Assembly (NCBI RefSeq): GCF_900141985.1
Contig: NZ_FQZK01000012.1
Span: 1 to 64,000 of the forward strand
Length of the DNA stretch: 64,000 nucleotides
Direction: 5' to 3'
Source: Nocardiopsis flavescens
Lineage (GTDB): Bacteria > Actinomycetota > Actinomycetes > Streptosporangiales > Streptosporangiaceae
The translations under genes and the position numbers were made by a program. Under the pieces are notes generated by a model, which saw only the letters and a list, made by a program, of their open reading frames with translations, was not told the origin of the DNA and made no database searches. Shown here one piece after another: positions 1 to 8,090 of this stretch (the stretch's first letter is position 1; every line of letters begins with the position of its first letter).

Positions 1-1184
1 AGGGTGACGACGTTGCCGGACTCGCCGGCGCGGGCGGTGCGCCCGCCCCGGTGCAGGTAGTCCTTGTGGTCGGTGGGCGGGTCGATGTTGACCACCAGGT
101 CCAGCCCGTCGACGTGGATGCCGCGGGCGGCCACGTTGGTCGCGATCAGCGCGGTGACGTCGCCGCGCTTGAACTGGTCCAGGGTGCGGGTGCGCTGGGG
201 CTGGCTGCGCCCGCCGTGCAGGGGCGCGGCCAGCACCCCGCTGGCCAGCAGGTGCTCGGCCATGCGGTCCACGGCGCGCTTGGTGTCCAGGAACATGATC
301 ACCCGGCCCTCGCGGGCGGCGATCCTGGTCGCGACGGCCTTCTTCTCCGCGGGGGAGACGTGCACGACGTGGTGCTCCATGGTGGAGACGGCGCCCTCGG
401 ACAGGTCGACCGAGTGCACGACCGGGTCGTTGAGGAAGCGGCGCACCAGGGTGTCGACGTTGCGGTCCAGGGTGGCGGAGAACAGCATGCGCCGCCCGCC
501 CGCGGGGACCTCTTGGAGGATGGCGGTGACCTGCGGCATGAAGCCCATGTCGGTCATCTGGTCGGCCTCGTCCAGGACGGCGGACTCCACCCGGTCCAGG
601 ACGCAGTCGCCGCGTTCCATCAGGTCGCGCAGGCGTCCGGGGGTGGCCACGACCAGGTGGACGCCCTGGCGCAGGGAGCGGGCCTGGCGGTGGATGGGCA
701 TGCCGCCCACGACGGTGGCGGTGCGCACCCCCACCGAGCGGGCGTAGGGCTCCAGGGAGTCGGCGACCTGCTGGGCCAGTTCCCGGGTGGGGGCCAGGAC
801 CACGGCCAGGGGGCGGCGGGGTTCGGCGGTGCGTCCGTCCATGCCGGCGAGCAGGGCCAGGCCGAAGGCGAGGGTCTTGCCGGAGCCGGTGCGGCTGCGG
901 CCCAGGACGTCGCGTCCGGCCAGGGAGTTGGGCAGGGTGGCCGCCTGGATCTCGGACGGCGTGGTCAGGCCCTGGCGGGCCAGGGTCCGCTTGAGCGCCT
1001 CGGGCATGTCCAGCGCGGCGAAGGACTCCGCGGCGGGCAGGGCCGGGGTGACGGTGACGGGGAGCGCGAACTCGCCGGAGGGGCCGCCGCTGCGCGGACG
1101 CGAGGGCGTGCGGGGACGCTGCCGGCCGTACCCCCGGGAGGGGCGGCTGCGGCTCGTACCGGTGGTGCGGTACGGATGACTCAT
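1..1184 (-). CDS. DEAD-box ATP-dependent RNA helicase (5' part; runs off the window)
   Basis: ATP-dependent unwinding of structured RNA, typical of ribosome assembly or cold adaptation helicases. Reading leftward from ATG at 1184 the frame is open to the window edge (394 codons), so the C-terminal end is missing. A basic Arg/Gly/Ser-rich stretch (residues 1-40) precedes the helicase core: Q-motif region near 54-80, Walker A SRTGSGKT 97-104, PTRELA 132-137, TPGR 181-184, DEAD box 205-208 and SAT 236-238. Helicase domain 2 starts near 270, with ARGIHVDGLD and HRGGRTAR visible before the edge. An AAAGG sits six bases upstream of the start. The next gene upstream on the same strand is a cold-shock protein, which fits a shared cold or RNA-structure role (inference). 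The paralogue (DeaD, RhlE or other) cannot be decided without the C terminus. Confidence 0.93.
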   Translation of the reverse strand, partial: MSHPYRTTGTSRSRPSRGYGRQRPRTPSRPRSGGPSGEFALPVTVTPALPAAESFAALDMPEALKRTLARQGLTTPSEIQAATLPNSLAGRDVLGRSRTGSGKTLAFGLALLAGMDGRTAEPRRPLAVVLAPTRELAQQVADSLEPYARSVGVRTATVVGGMPIHRQARSLRQGVHLVVATPGRLRDLMERGDCVLDRVESAVLDEADQMTDMGFMPQVTAILQEVPAGGRRMLFSATLDRNVDTLVRRFLNDPVVHSVDLSEGAVSTMEHHVVHVSPAEKKAVATRIAAREGRVIMFLDTKRAVDRMAEHLLASGVLAAPLHGGRSQPQRTRTLDQFKRGDVTALIATNVAARGIHVDGLDLVVNIDPPTDHKDYLHRGGRTARAGESGNVVT

Positions 1185-1350
1185 GTGGGGCCTTTCGCCG
1201 ACGGCGCTCGCCGGGCGGGAGGCCTTGCGGCCTCACAGGGGGAAACCGGGTACGCCGGATGGATGAAACCTGTGCGCGCTCACCCGGGGATTCCCGGGGC
1301 GCGGGGGCCGGTCGGAGAACGACGTCCGAAGAACCGGCGGCACAACAAGA

Positions 1351-1388
1351 GCGACGGGGTCCGGCGCCCGTAGGGCGGACCCCGTCGC
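1351..1388 (-). terminator. Intrinsic terminator of the cold-shock gene
   Basis: A perfect 13-bp stem, GCGACGGGGTCCG at 1351-1363 against its complement at 1376-1388, lies 28 bases past the cold-shock stop codon. On the minus strand the stem is followed by TCTTGTTGTG, which is moderately U-rich. It separates the cold-shock transcript from the helicase start at 1184. Confidence 0.8.
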
Positions 1389-1416
1389 GGGGGAGCGCGA
1401 GCCCCCCGGGATCAGG

Positions 1417-1620
1417 CTAGAGCAGGGTGATGTTCTCGGCCTGCGGGCCCTTGGCCCCGGCGACGGCGTCGAACTGCACGGCCTGGCCCTCGGCCAGCTC
1501 ACGGAAGCCCGTGGCCTGGATGTTCGAGTAGTGGGCGAAGACGTCGGGGCCGCCGCCGTCCTGCTCGATGAAGCCGAAGCCCTTTTCGCTGTTGAACCAC
1601 TTGACCGTACCGGTCGCCAT
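1417..1620 (-). CDS. cspA: Cold-shock domain protein, CspA family
   Basis: A 67-residue single cold-shock domain, the usual family length. It binds single-stranded nucleic acid and acts as an RNA chaperone in the cytoplasm. RNP1 (KGFGFI, residues 13-18) and RNP2 (VFAHY, 27-31) are intact, with the aromatic residues that stack on bases. The start at 1620 follows GAGAGG. No other gene starts within 240 bases upstream, leaving room for the long structured leader common for csp mRNAs. Actinomycetes have several paralogues, so the number suffix is not assignable. Confidence 0.95.
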   Translation of the reverse strand: MATGTVKWFNSEKGFGFIEQDGGGPDVFAHYSNIQATGFRELAEGQAVQFDAVAGAKGPQAENITLL

Positions 1621-1760
1621 ATGGATGCCTCTCGTCGGAAGATATGAAGAAAACCGCTGATGACGATTTTCCCGTCACCGCGGTGATCTCCCGAAGACAT
1701 GGATCCATCGGAAGTCACGACTGCAACTTCCTAGAACCTAGCACACGTGAATCACGCTGT
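1621..1760 (-). promoter_or_regulatory. Probable long 5' leader of the cold-shock gene
   Basis: About 140 bases upstream of the cold-shock start are less GC-rich than the surroundings and contain short inverted repeats such as the CACCGCGGTG palindrome near 1677-1686. Long leaders that refold at low temperature are known for csp mRNAs. The assignment rests on position and composition only. Confidence 0.3.
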
Positions 1761-1837
1761 CCCGGAAATTCGATGTGTCGCACGGCACCGGGGCATGTGG
1801 TACCGAAACGGCGGCGAATTGGGTCGGGGTCCCGCGC

Positions 1838-1869
1838 AAAACCGCGGAACCCCGGCGTGGCGCGGTTTT
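1838..1869 (-). terminator. Intrinsic terminator of nhaA overlapping its stop codon
   Basis: AAAACCGCG (1838-1846) pairs perfectly with CGCGGTTTT (1861-1869). Read on the minus strand the hairpin begins in the nhaA TGA and ends in TTTT, a classical rho-independent terminator. Confidence 0.75.
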
Positions 1870-3140
1870 CAGCTCCCGCCGCCCTCCGGGCCGACCCGGT
1901 CCGCGGCCAGGCGCCGGTAGTGCCGCGACCTCGTCCCCAGCACGACCGCCGCCAGGGCGGTGGCGATGAGCGAGGCCGCGAGCACGCCGGTCTTGGCGTG
2001 CGCCAGGTGCCCCGGGGAGTCGGCGAAGGAGAGTTCGCTGATCAGCAGCGACACCGTGAAGCCGATCCCCGCGAGCTGGGACATGCCCACGATGTCGATC
2101 CACTTCAGGCTCGGGTTCAGCTCCGCCCGGGTGACCTTCGTGGTCAGCCACGAGCCGCCCGCGATGCCGACGGTCTTGCCGACGACCAGGCCCAGGATGA
2201 TGCCGAGCGACGCCGGGTCGCGCACGACGGCGCCGAGCCCGTCGATGACCACTCCCGCGGAGAAGAAGGCGAAGATCGGCAGGGCCAGGCCCGCCGACCA
2301 GGGCCGCAGGACCTGTTCCACGCCGTGGCTGGGGTCGTGCGCCTCGCCGGGCAGCTTGGCGGTGCGCATCAGCAGGCCCATGGCCACGCCCGCGATGGTG
2401 GCGTGCACGCCGCTCTCGTGCATGAGCACCCAGATCACGACCGCCAGCGGCACGTACACCGCCCAGTTGGGCAGCCGGGAGGCGTTGAGGCGGGCGGCGA
2501 GCCCCCGGCCCCGCTGGAGGTACCCGAAGAGGACCAGGCCGACCAGGGCGGCGGCCAGCATGAGCAGGTCGATGCCGGAGGTGTAGAACACCGCGATGAC
2601 CACGATCGCGCCCAGGTCGTCGACGATCGCCAGGGTCAGCAGGAAGGTGCGCAGCGCGGGCGGCAGGTGGCGCCCGATGACCGCGAGGATGGCCACCGCG
2701 AAGGCGATGTCGGTGGCCATCGGGATGCCCCACCCCTGCAGCGTCTCGGGGGAGGAGAAGTTGACCGCCGCGTAGATCGCGGCGGGCACGACCATGCCGC
2801 AGACCGCCGCGATGATCGGCAGCATCGCCCGGCGCGGGTCGCGCAGCTCGCCGTTGACGAACTCCTGCTTGAGCTCGTTGCCCACGACGAAGAAGAAGAC
2901 GGCGAGCAGGGCGTCGGCCGCCCACGTCTCCAGCGACAGGTTCAGGTGCAGGGACTCGGGGCCCAGCGTCACCGCGCGCAGGTCCTCGTAGACACCGCCC
3001 AGGGGCGAGTTGATCCAGACGATCGCGACCAGCGCCGCGCCGATCAGGAGGAAGCCCCCGACGGTGTCGCTGCGCAGTGCTTCGGCCAGACGCGAGAGGG
3101 GTCCCCGGGACGGGGAGTGTGCCGGCGGGTCGATGCTCAT
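1869..3140 (-). CDS. nhaA: Na+/H+ antiporter NhaA
   Basis: A 423-residue integral membrane antiporter that exports Na+ (or Li+) in exchange for protons. The functional acids are present: the ATDIAFA motif around D144 (equivalent to E. coli D133) and the IVDDLGAIV motif with D174 and D175 (equivalent to D163/D164). A GKTVGI helix provides the conserved lysine late in the protein. The reading frame stays open upstream to 3383, but the ATG at 3140 (MSIDPP) matches family length and is preceded by AGAAAG. The upstream extension overlaps the divergent promoter region and reads as GC-shadow. A conserved leader motif lies 22 bases upstream and occurs again before the divergent hydrolase, suggesting shared cation-responsive control (inference). 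Confidence 0.96.
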   Translation of the reverse strand: MSIDPPAHSPSRGPLSRLAEALRSDTVGGFLLIGAALVAIVWINSPLGGVYEDLRAVTLGPESLHLNLSLETWAADALLAVFFFVVGNELKQEFVNGELRDPRRAMLPIIAAVCGMVVPAAIYAAVNFSSPETLQGWGIPMATDIAFAVAILAVIGRHLPPALRTFLLTLAIVDDLGAIVVIAVFYTSGIDLLMLAAALVGLVLFGYLQRGRGLAARLNASRLPNWAVYVPLAVVIWVLMHESGVHATIAGVAMGLLMRTAKLPGEAHDPSHGVEQVLRPWSAGLALPIFAFFSAGVVIDGLGAVVRDPASLGIILGLVVGKTVGIAGGSWLTTKVTRAELNPSLKWIDIVGMSQLAGIGFTVSLLISELSFADSPGHLAHAKTGVLAASLIATALAAVVLGTRSRHYRRLAADRVGPEGGGS

Positions 3141-3161
3141 GGGCGGCTTTCTGGAGACGGC

Positions 3162-3194
3162 TGTGGGACCGCCGACCAGTCTTCCCGGCACACC
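3162..3194 (-). promoter_or_regulatory. Leader RNA-like motif upstream of nhaA (copy 1)
   Basis: On the minus strand this begins GGTGTGCCGGGAA, continues GACTGGTCGGCGGT and ends CCCACA. The first 27 bases match copy 2 at 3311-3337 at 26 of 27 positions. TGTG can pair with the closing CACA, and CCG with CGG inside, giving a compact hairpin that ends about 21 bases before the nhaA ATG. nhaA-linked RNA motifs reported to sense Li+ or Na+ are known; whether this is one of them cannot be decided by eye. Confidence 0.6.
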
Positions 3195-3310
3195 TAGGAC
3201 TCGCGAGTCATGCCCCGTGCTCTCCGCGTACGGGGCGAAAGTCCAGGGCAGAGCATATACGTCCGTTTGATCCGTTCGGTGTCCGGGTGCGTCGCAGAGG
3301 CTTGTTCTCC

Positions 3311-3343
3311 GGTGTGCCGGGAACACTGGTCGGCGGTGGCACA
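3311..3343 (+). promoter_or_regulatory. Leader RNA-like motif upstream of the hydrolase (copy 2)
   Basis: GGTGTGCCGGGAA then CACTGGTCGGCGGT, closing with GGCACA. It is the second copy of the 27-base motif found before nhaA, in the sense orientation for the hydrolase and 27 bases before its ATG. The TGTG/CACA closing stem is kept although the three bases before CACA differ between copies (CCC and GGC). Confidence 0.6.
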
Positions 3344-3370
3344 ACTCCCATCCGGAAACGCAGGTGTCCG

Positions 3371-4261
3371 ATGCCCGACCCACACCTCCACGGAACGCAC
3401 GTCTACCGCTCCGGGACCGGCGCCCGTGAGATCCGGGACTGGTGCGGGGAGCGCATCGCGGCGTGGCCCGCGCTCGTCCCGCTGCCGGTGCTGAGCACCG
3501 GGCTGGGCGCCACCCGCGCCTTCGCCGCCCCGGGCGGGGACGCCCCTCCGGTCATCGTCCTGGGCGGTACCAACTTCAACTCCGCCACCTCGGTGGAGCT
3601 GGCCCGGGTCCTGGCCCGCGACCGCCCGGTCACCCTGGTCGACCTGCCCGGGCAGCCCGGGCTCAGCGAGGGCCTGCGGCCCCGGTCGGGCCGGGCGGTC
3701 GCCTACGGCGCCTGGTTCGACGAGGTCCTGCCGCTGCTCACCGCGCGCCCGGCCACCGTGCTCGCGCACTCGCTGGGCGCCGCCGTGGCCCTGTCCTCCA
3801 AGCCCTCCGAGCTCGTCCGCGCCGTCGTGATGGTCGGCCCGGCGGGCCTGACCGCGGCCTCGGTGAACCCGGACCTCATGCGGGTCACCCTGCCGTGGAT
3901 GATCGGGCCCCGCGACGACAAGAGCACCCGCCTGCTCGACCACATGAGCGGCCCCGGGTACACCTCCGCGGCGCGGGGCGCACGGGTGCACCCGCTGGCC
4001 CCGTGGATGACCCTGGTCGGGCGGCACTGCCGGACCAGCCTGGCCCCGGGGCCGCTGCCCATGGAGTGCCTGCGCCCCTGGGAGGGCACCCCGGTGGTCG
4101 TGGCCACCGGCTCCGACGACGTCTTCTACTCCCCCGCCCGCCTGCACGGGCCGGCCCGCCGGCTGCTGGACGCCGAGGTCACCGTCCTGGAGGGGGCGGG
4201 ACACCTGGCCCCCTACGAACAGCCCGAACGGGTCAACGAACTGGTGCGCTCCCTGGACTGA
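3371..4261 (+). CDS. Alpha/beta hydrolase of unknown substrate
   Basis: A 296-residue alpha/beta-hydrolase fold protein with a complete triad: nucleophile S134 in AHSLGA, acid at D249 or D250 in TGSDD, and H278 in GAGHLAPYE. The oxyanion strand VIVLGGTNF is at 61-69. No signal peptide or membrane segment is visible. The ATG at 3371 was chosen over an in-frame upstream ATG at 3077 because the upstream stretch crosses the nhaA promoter and encodes low-complexity shadow sequence. It is divergent from nhaA and carries the same leader motif, so it may be expressed with the antiporter. The substrate is not predictable from sequence. Confidence 0.88.
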   Translation: MPDPHLHGTHVYRSGTGAREIRDWCGERIAAWPALVPLPVLSTGLGATRAFAAPGGDAPPVIVLGGTNFNSATSVELARVLARDRPVTLVDLPGQPGLSEGLRPRSGRAVAYGAWFDEVLPLLTARPATVLAHSLGAAVALSSKPSELVRAVVMVGPAGLTAASVNPDLMRVTLPWMIGPRDDKSTRLLDHMSGPGYTSAARGARVHPLAPWMTLVGRHCRTSLAPGPLPMECLRPWEGTPVVVATGSDDVFYSPARLHGPARRLLDAEVTVLEGAGHLAPYEQPERVNELVRSLD

Positions 4262-4364
4262 CCGCGGCCCGCCGGGCCCCGGCGTCCTGCGGCGCCCGGG
4301 AAGCGGCGCGCCGACGGGCCCGGGCCGTGCACGGACCCGTCGAGGGAGTGGGGCCCTTCCCGGT

Positions 4365-5282
4365 TCAGCCCCTGCCCGTTTCCCGGGCGTCCCCGTCCAG
4401 GAGCACCTGGTCCAGGGTGCGGGCCCCGATCCCGGCCAGCAGCGGGGAGTCGTCCGAGTGGGCGGACAGCAGCACCCCGAAGAGCAGCGCCCACGCCCGG
4501 GCGCGGGTCCACACGTGCGGGTCGACGGCGCCCGCCGCGTCCACCCGGGCGCGGAACGCGGACCGTCCCGCCGGGCCGAACAGCATCCAGGCGACGGCCA
4601 GGTCCGTGGCGGGGTCGCCGGAGGTCAGGTCGCCGAAGTCGAGGACCGCGGCCAGGCCGTGCCCGTCCGGGCGGGCCAGGATGTTGGCGGGGTGCAGGTC
4701 GCCGTGCAGCCACAGCGGCGGCCCGGGCCACGGCGGCGCGGCGGCGGCGCCCTCCCACACGCCGGCCAGCCGGTCCCGGTGCGCGAGGCCCGGCACGGAC
4801 TCCAGCCGCAGGCGGAACCCGGCGGAGCGCTCGGCCAGGGGCACACCCCGGAACGGGTTCACGGGGGCGTCGGCGGGAGCGGGGGCGTGCAGTCCGACGG
4901 CGAAGTCCGCCAGCGGCCCGGCCAGCGCGTCCCGGTCGGCGGCGGGGACCTCGGCCGCGAGGCGCCCCTCGAACCAGGGGACGACCGCCCAGTGCCAGGG
5001 ATAGCCGCGCCCGGGGACGCCGACCCGCACCGGCGCGGGCACCGGGGTGTCCAGGCGCGCGGCGATCTCCCCCAGCCGCGACTGCTCGTTGAGGGCGAGC
5101 CCGGCGGCCCGCTCCCGCCGGGGCAGGCGCACGGCCAGCGCGTCGCCCAGCCGCAGGAGGGCGTTGTCCCACCCGTGGACGGCGGGGGAGAGGGGCAGGC
5201 CGGCCAGGTCCGGGTGCTGGTCGGCCAGCAGCAGGCGGACCAGCCCGGGGGTGATGTCCACCTCGGCCTCGGGAATGTCCAT
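4365..5282 (-). CDS. Aminoglycoside phosphotransferase (APH) family kinase
   Basis: A 305-residue APH/choline-kinase fold protein. The Brenner motif HGDLHPAN (193-200, catalytic D195) and the metal-binding VLDFGD (D215) are intact. In the family this transfers phosphate from ATP to a small-molecule hydroxyl. The substrate here could be an aminoglycoside, a macrolide or a metabolite, and there is no linked resistance context. The start at ATG 5282 gives the typical N-terminal ATP lobe; the frame continues upstream but those residues look like shadow. It faces the convergent hydrolase at 3371-4261 and is divergent from the toxin-antitoxin pair. Confidence 0.88.
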   Translation of the reverse strand: MDIPEAEVDITPGLVRLLLADQHPDLAGLPLSPAVHGWDNALLRLGDALAVRLPRRERAAGLALNEQSRLGEIAARLDTPVPAPVRVGVPGRGYPWHWAVVPWFEGRLAAEVPAADRDALAGPLADFAVGLHAPAPADAPVNPFRGVPLAERSAGFRLRLESVPGLAHRDRLAGVWEGAAAAPPWPGPPLWLHGDLHPANILARPDGHGLAAVLDFGDLTSGDPATDLAVAWMLFGPAGRSAFRARVDAAGAVDPHVWTRARAWALLFGVLLSAHSDDSPLLAGIGARTLDQVLLDGDARETGRG

Positions 5283-5380
5283 CCGCCCATCCTGGGGCAC
5301 CCCCGCCCGTGCCCGGAACCGCGCCCCGGCCCGGACCCCGCGCGGCGCGGCCCGGCCCGGACCCCGCGCGGCGTGTGTAC

Positions 5381-5403
5381 CAAAGGTACGACTGGTACCT
5401 TTG
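5381..5403. promoter_or_regulatory. Operator dyad of the toxin-antitoxin operon
   Basis: CAAAGGTAC (5381-5389) and GTACCTTTG (5395-5403) form a perfect 9-bp inverted repeat with a 5-base spacer, ending five bases before the antitoxin ATG. Position and symmetry fit autoregulation by the Phd/YefM-type antitoxin, which is the rule in this family. It also lies between the divergent APH gene and the operon. Confidence 0.75.
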
Positions 5404-5408
5404 CTTTC

Positions 5409-5675
5409 ATGAGTGAGGTTCAGGTGGAGACCATTCGCCAGGTACGCGACCACATCGCCGACGTCGTCGACAGAGCCGATAGAGACGACTCGCCCACGGT
5501 GATCACCCGCCGGGGCCGGGAGGTCGCGGCCGTCGTCCCCATCGAGATGCTCCGCCGCTACCAGCTGCTGGAGGAGCAGGAGGTCCTGCGCCTCGTCAGG
5601 GAGCGCATGGCCGACCCCGCCCCGGGTATCCCGATGGAGCAGGTCATGGCCGAGATCCTGGAAGGGCCGGAGTGA
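5409..5675 (+). CDS. Type II antitoxin, Phd/YefM family
   Basis: An 88-residue antitoxin. The N-terminal half has the Phd/YefM fold (residues 1-55, with the typical VITRRGREVAAVVP strand region) that dimerises and binds the operator. The acidic, flexible C terminus would wrap the toxin. Almost no leader separates the operator from the ATG. The stop overlaps the start of the toxin gene by four bases (GTGA), so the two are translationally coupled. Confidence 0.92.
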   Translation: MSEVQVETIRQVRDHIADVVDRADRDDSPTVITRRGREVAAVVPIEMLRRYQLLEEQEVLRLVRERMADPAPGIPMEQVMAEILEGPE

Positions 5676-5935
5676 CCTACCGGACGATCTTCCGCCCCGA
5701 GGCGAGGGAGGAGCTGCGCAAGCTCCCCCGGACCGTGGCCATGAACGTGTTCCGCAAACTGACCGAGCTGGAGGCGGACCCCCTCGGGTTCGGCACCACC
5801 GCACTGGTAGGCGACCCGGAGGTGCGGCGCCTCCGAGTGGGCGACTACCGGGTCGTCTACACCGTGGAGCACGACCGCCTCATCGTGTGGGTCGTCCACG
5901 TGGGCCACCGCTCCGGCGTCTACGACCGGCCGTGA
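5672..5935 (+). CDS. Type II toxin, RelE/ParE family
   Basis: An 87-residue RelE/ParE-fold toxin starting at GTG 5672 within the antitoxin stop. The RelE core is clear: YRTIFRPEAREELRKLP at the N terminus, then RRLRVGDYRVVYTV (residues about 51-64), the usual basic patch and strand, and a C-terminal aromatic (VYDRP). RelE members cleave mRNA in the ribosome and ParE members inhibit gyrase; the RVGDYRVVY signature favours RelE-like. The antitoxin directly upstream supports a functional module. Confidence 0.92.
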   Translation: MTYRTIFRPEAREELRKLPRTVAMNVFRKLTELEADPLGFGTTALVGDPEVRRLRVGDYRVVYTVEHDRLIVWVVHVGHRSGVYDRP

Positions 5936-5951
5936 GGATGCGCAGTGGACC

Positions 5952-5982
5952 CGGCCGGGCCCCGCGCGGCGGGGCCCGGCCG
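5952..5982. terminator. Bidirectional hairpin terminator between toxin and DUF2795 genes
   Basis: CGGCCGGGCCCC (5952-5963) pairs perfectly with GGGGCCCGGCCG (5971-5982) around a 7-base loop. It sits between convergent genes ending at 5935 and 5988. Confidence 0.75.
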
Positions 5983-5987
5983 CGGCG

Positions 5988-6239
5988 TCAGCGCTGCGGG
6001 CGCTCCCCGGACCGCGCCGACTCGGTGTGCGAGTCCGGCTCGTCCTCGGGCAGCGGGACCGCCCGCAGGACCTCGTTCGCCTCGTAGAAGTCGGCGGGCG
6101 GCATCGCCCGCAGCGCGCTCAGGAGCTCCTCGTCGCCGTCCGCCTCCAGCGCGGCGGCGACGAGGCGGTCCCTGCCCGCGGGAAATGCGACGCCCTCCAG
6201 GATTCGGCGCAGTCCGGCCCGTCCGCGTTCGACCCCCAT
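5988..6239 (-). CDS. DUF2795-like small protein
   Basis: An 83-residue soluble protein. Residues 10-55 follow the DUF2795 pattern (GVAFPAGRDRLVAAALEADG, then LLSALRAMPPADFYEANEVL), a small helical domain common in actinomycetes with no established function. It is preceded by an acceptable GGGG-type ribosome site and stands alone between a terminator and the RutB-like gene. The family call is from pattern memory, not a search. Confidence 0.7.
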   Translation of the reverse strand: MGVERGRAGLRRILEGVAFPAGRDRLVAAALEADGDEELLSALRAMPPADFYEANEVLRAVPLPEDEPDSHTESARSGERPQR

Positions 6240-6306
6240 GGCCCCTCCCCGTGCGCCGCGGGCACCTCCCCCGGCGCACGGGGCGACTACCCGGCGGCCG
6301 GGAGCG

Positions 6307-6969
6307 TCAACCCCCGGACCACAGGGCCGTGACGGCGTCGACCGCCGCGACCACCGCGGCGTGCCGTGACAGCGCGGCCAGCGCCGCGTCCTGCCGCTCC
6401 CGCTCGTAGGTGGCGGTGGCGTCGGCCGCCACCACCACCCGGAACCCGTGCTGGAAGGCGTCCCGGGCGGTGGCGTCGACGCAGCAGTCCACGGTGAGCC
6501 CGCAGACCACCAGCCAGGAGACGTCCGACACGTACAGCAGGCGGGCCAGGTCGGTGCCGTGGAACGCCGAGTAGCGGCGCTTGGTCACCACCTCCTCCCC
6601 CGCGCGCGGGTGCGCCCCGAACCACTCCGGACCCGGGGTGCCCACCAGGCACGGCTCCTTGGCGGCGGCCTCCGCGGCGGACAGGTGCGCCATCCCGCGC
6701 AGCCACCGCGAGGAGTCCCACGGCTCGTCCGGGTCCTGCTCCAGGCGGGCCCACAGCACGGGGACGCCCGCCGCCCGGGCCCGGTCGACCAGCAGCCGGG
6801 TCCCGGCCAGCGCGTCGCTCACCCGCGCCCGGGCGTCCGCGTCCAGCCACGGCAGCCGCTCCGGGTCGCCGAAGTCGCGCTGGGTGTCCACCACGAGCAC
6901 GGCGGCCTCCCCGGGCGGGCCGGGCAGCGGGCGCGGGTGCCCCGCCACGTCGATGAAGGGGCCGGTCAC
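6307..6969 (-). CDS. Isochorismatase-family cysteine hydrolase (RutB-like)
   Basis: A 220-residue amidohydrolase of the isochorismatase fold. The catalytic triad is visible: D28 in VVDTQRDF, K130 in TKRRYSAF and C163 in VDCCVDATARDA. Its GTG start overlaps the stop of the RutA-like gene by four bases, and it is the last gene of the importer operon. In the Rut pathway RutB hydrolyses the ureidoacrylate product of RutA, and the pairing here supports an equivalent step. Nicotinamidase-type or carbamoylsarcosine-type activity cannot be excluded on sequence alone. Confidence 0.88.
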   Translation of the reverse strand: MTGPFIDVAGHPRPLPGPPGEAAVLVVDTQRDFGDPERLPWLDADARARVSDALAGTRLLVDRARAAGVPVLWARLEQDPDEPWDSSRWLRGMAHLSAAEAAAKEPCLVGTPGPEWFGAHPRAGEEVVTKRRYSAFHGTDLARLLYVSDVSWLVVCGLTVDCCVDATARDAFQHGFRVVVAADATATYERERQDAALAALSRHAAVVAAVDAVTALWSGG

Positions 6970-8090
6970 GGCCCCGCCCCCGCCCCGGCCGGGCGCAGCA
7001 GCGGCATCACCCGCTCCCCGAAGTCCGCCAGGTCCGCGTGGTAGTCGGGGAAGATCAGCATCAGGCCGTCCAGCTCGGCGAACCCGACGATCTCCCGGAT
7101 GCGCTCCGCCACGGTCTCCGGGGACCCGGTGACGAACGGGGTCTGGAACGCCTCGTCCTCGGGCCGCTCCGCCGTCAGCGACAGCGCCCGCTCCGGCGGC
7201 AGTCCCCAGGACACCTTCATGTTGACGAGCGCCTCGACGTCCGCGCCGCGCCCGTACGCCGTCCTGCGGGCCTCGGCCTCCTCGTCGGTGTCGGCCATGA
7301 CGACCGTCAGCATCGAGTAGGTGCGGATGGTCCGCCCCTGCTTCTCCGCGCGCAGCTTGACGTCGTGGCTGGCCTCCCGCAGGCCCGGCAGGTCCTGGGC
7401 GGTGAGGAACGACCCGTCGCAGTGCCGGGACTGGAACTCCAGCCCGGCCTCGGAGCGCCCCGCGGCGATCAGCGTCGGCCGCTGGGCCGGGTGCGGCAGC
7501 GAACGGCAGTCGTCCAGGTGGAAGTACTCGCCGTCGTGGTCCACGGACGGCTCCGTCCACAGCCGCTCCAGCACCGAGGTCCACTCCTCGGTCCACCGGT
7601 ACCGGTCGGCGTGGGACAGGCCGCCGTCCCACAGCCCCATCTGGGAGAACTCCTCGGCGTAGGCGCCCACCACGATGTTCATCCCGGCGCGGCCGCCCGC
7701 GATCTCCTGGAGGGTGGTGAACATCTTCGCGGTGACCGCCGGGTGGAACAGGTTGGTGTGGACGGTCGCCCACACCTTGACCCGCTCGGTGGCCTCGGCC
7801 AGGCCCGCCATCATCGTGATCGACTCCAGGGTCCTGCCCCAGTGGTCGGTGGTGCCGCCGTACCCGCGCCACTTGCCCATGGACATGACGAAGTCCAGGC
7901 CGTACCGCTCGGCCAAGACCGCGGCCCGGCGGTTGTAGGCGTAGGTCGCCTCCGGGTGCGGTGCGGTGTCGGAGACGATCCACCCGCCGCTGCCGATGGG
8001 CAGGAAGACCCCGTACTCGGTGTCGGCGGCCGTCGTGCCGCCAGATTCTGACAACTCGGATTCCTCGCTCGCGGTGTTGGTGGGGGGCAC
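6966..8090 (-). CDS. LLM-class flavin monooxygenase, RutA-like (pyrimidine ring opening)
   Basis: A luciferase-like TIM-barrel flavin monooxygenase of up to 374 residues. Stretches that track RutA are YGVFLPIGSGGW near 26-37, SMGKWRGYGGTTDHW, LESITMMAGLAEAT and GGRAGMNIVVGAY. RutA opens the uracil ring using FMN and O2. RutA proteins normally begin close to the GVF strand, so the GTG at 8090 adds about 25 residues; a TTG at 8054 with AGGAA six bases upstream is a credible alternative start. A strong hairpin covers the GTG. It is coupled to the RutB-like gene downstream and follows the importer genes. Confidence 0.88.
   Translation of the reverse strand: MPPTNTASEESELSESGGTTAADTEYGVFLPIGSGGWIVSDTAPHPEATYAYNRRAAVLAERYGLDFVMSMGKWRGYGGTTDHWGRTLESITMMAGLAEATERVKVWATVHTNLFHPAVTAKMFTTLQEIAGGRAGMNIVVGAYAEEFSQMGLWDGGLSHADRYRWTEEWTSVLERLWTEPSVDHDGEYFHLDDCRSLPHPAQRPTLIAAGRSEAGLEFQSRHCDGSFLTAQDLPGLREASHDVKLRAEKQGRTIRTYSMLTVVMADTDEEAEARRTAYGRGADVEALVNMKVSWGLPPERALSLTAERPEDEAFQTPFVTGSPETVAERIREIVGFAELDGLMLIFPDYHADLADFGERVMPLLRPAGAGAGP

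Noticed and set aside
3141..3383. N-terminal extension of NhaA to 3383
   Set aside because: It crosses the leader motif and divergent promoter, and NhaA proteins do not carry such an extension.
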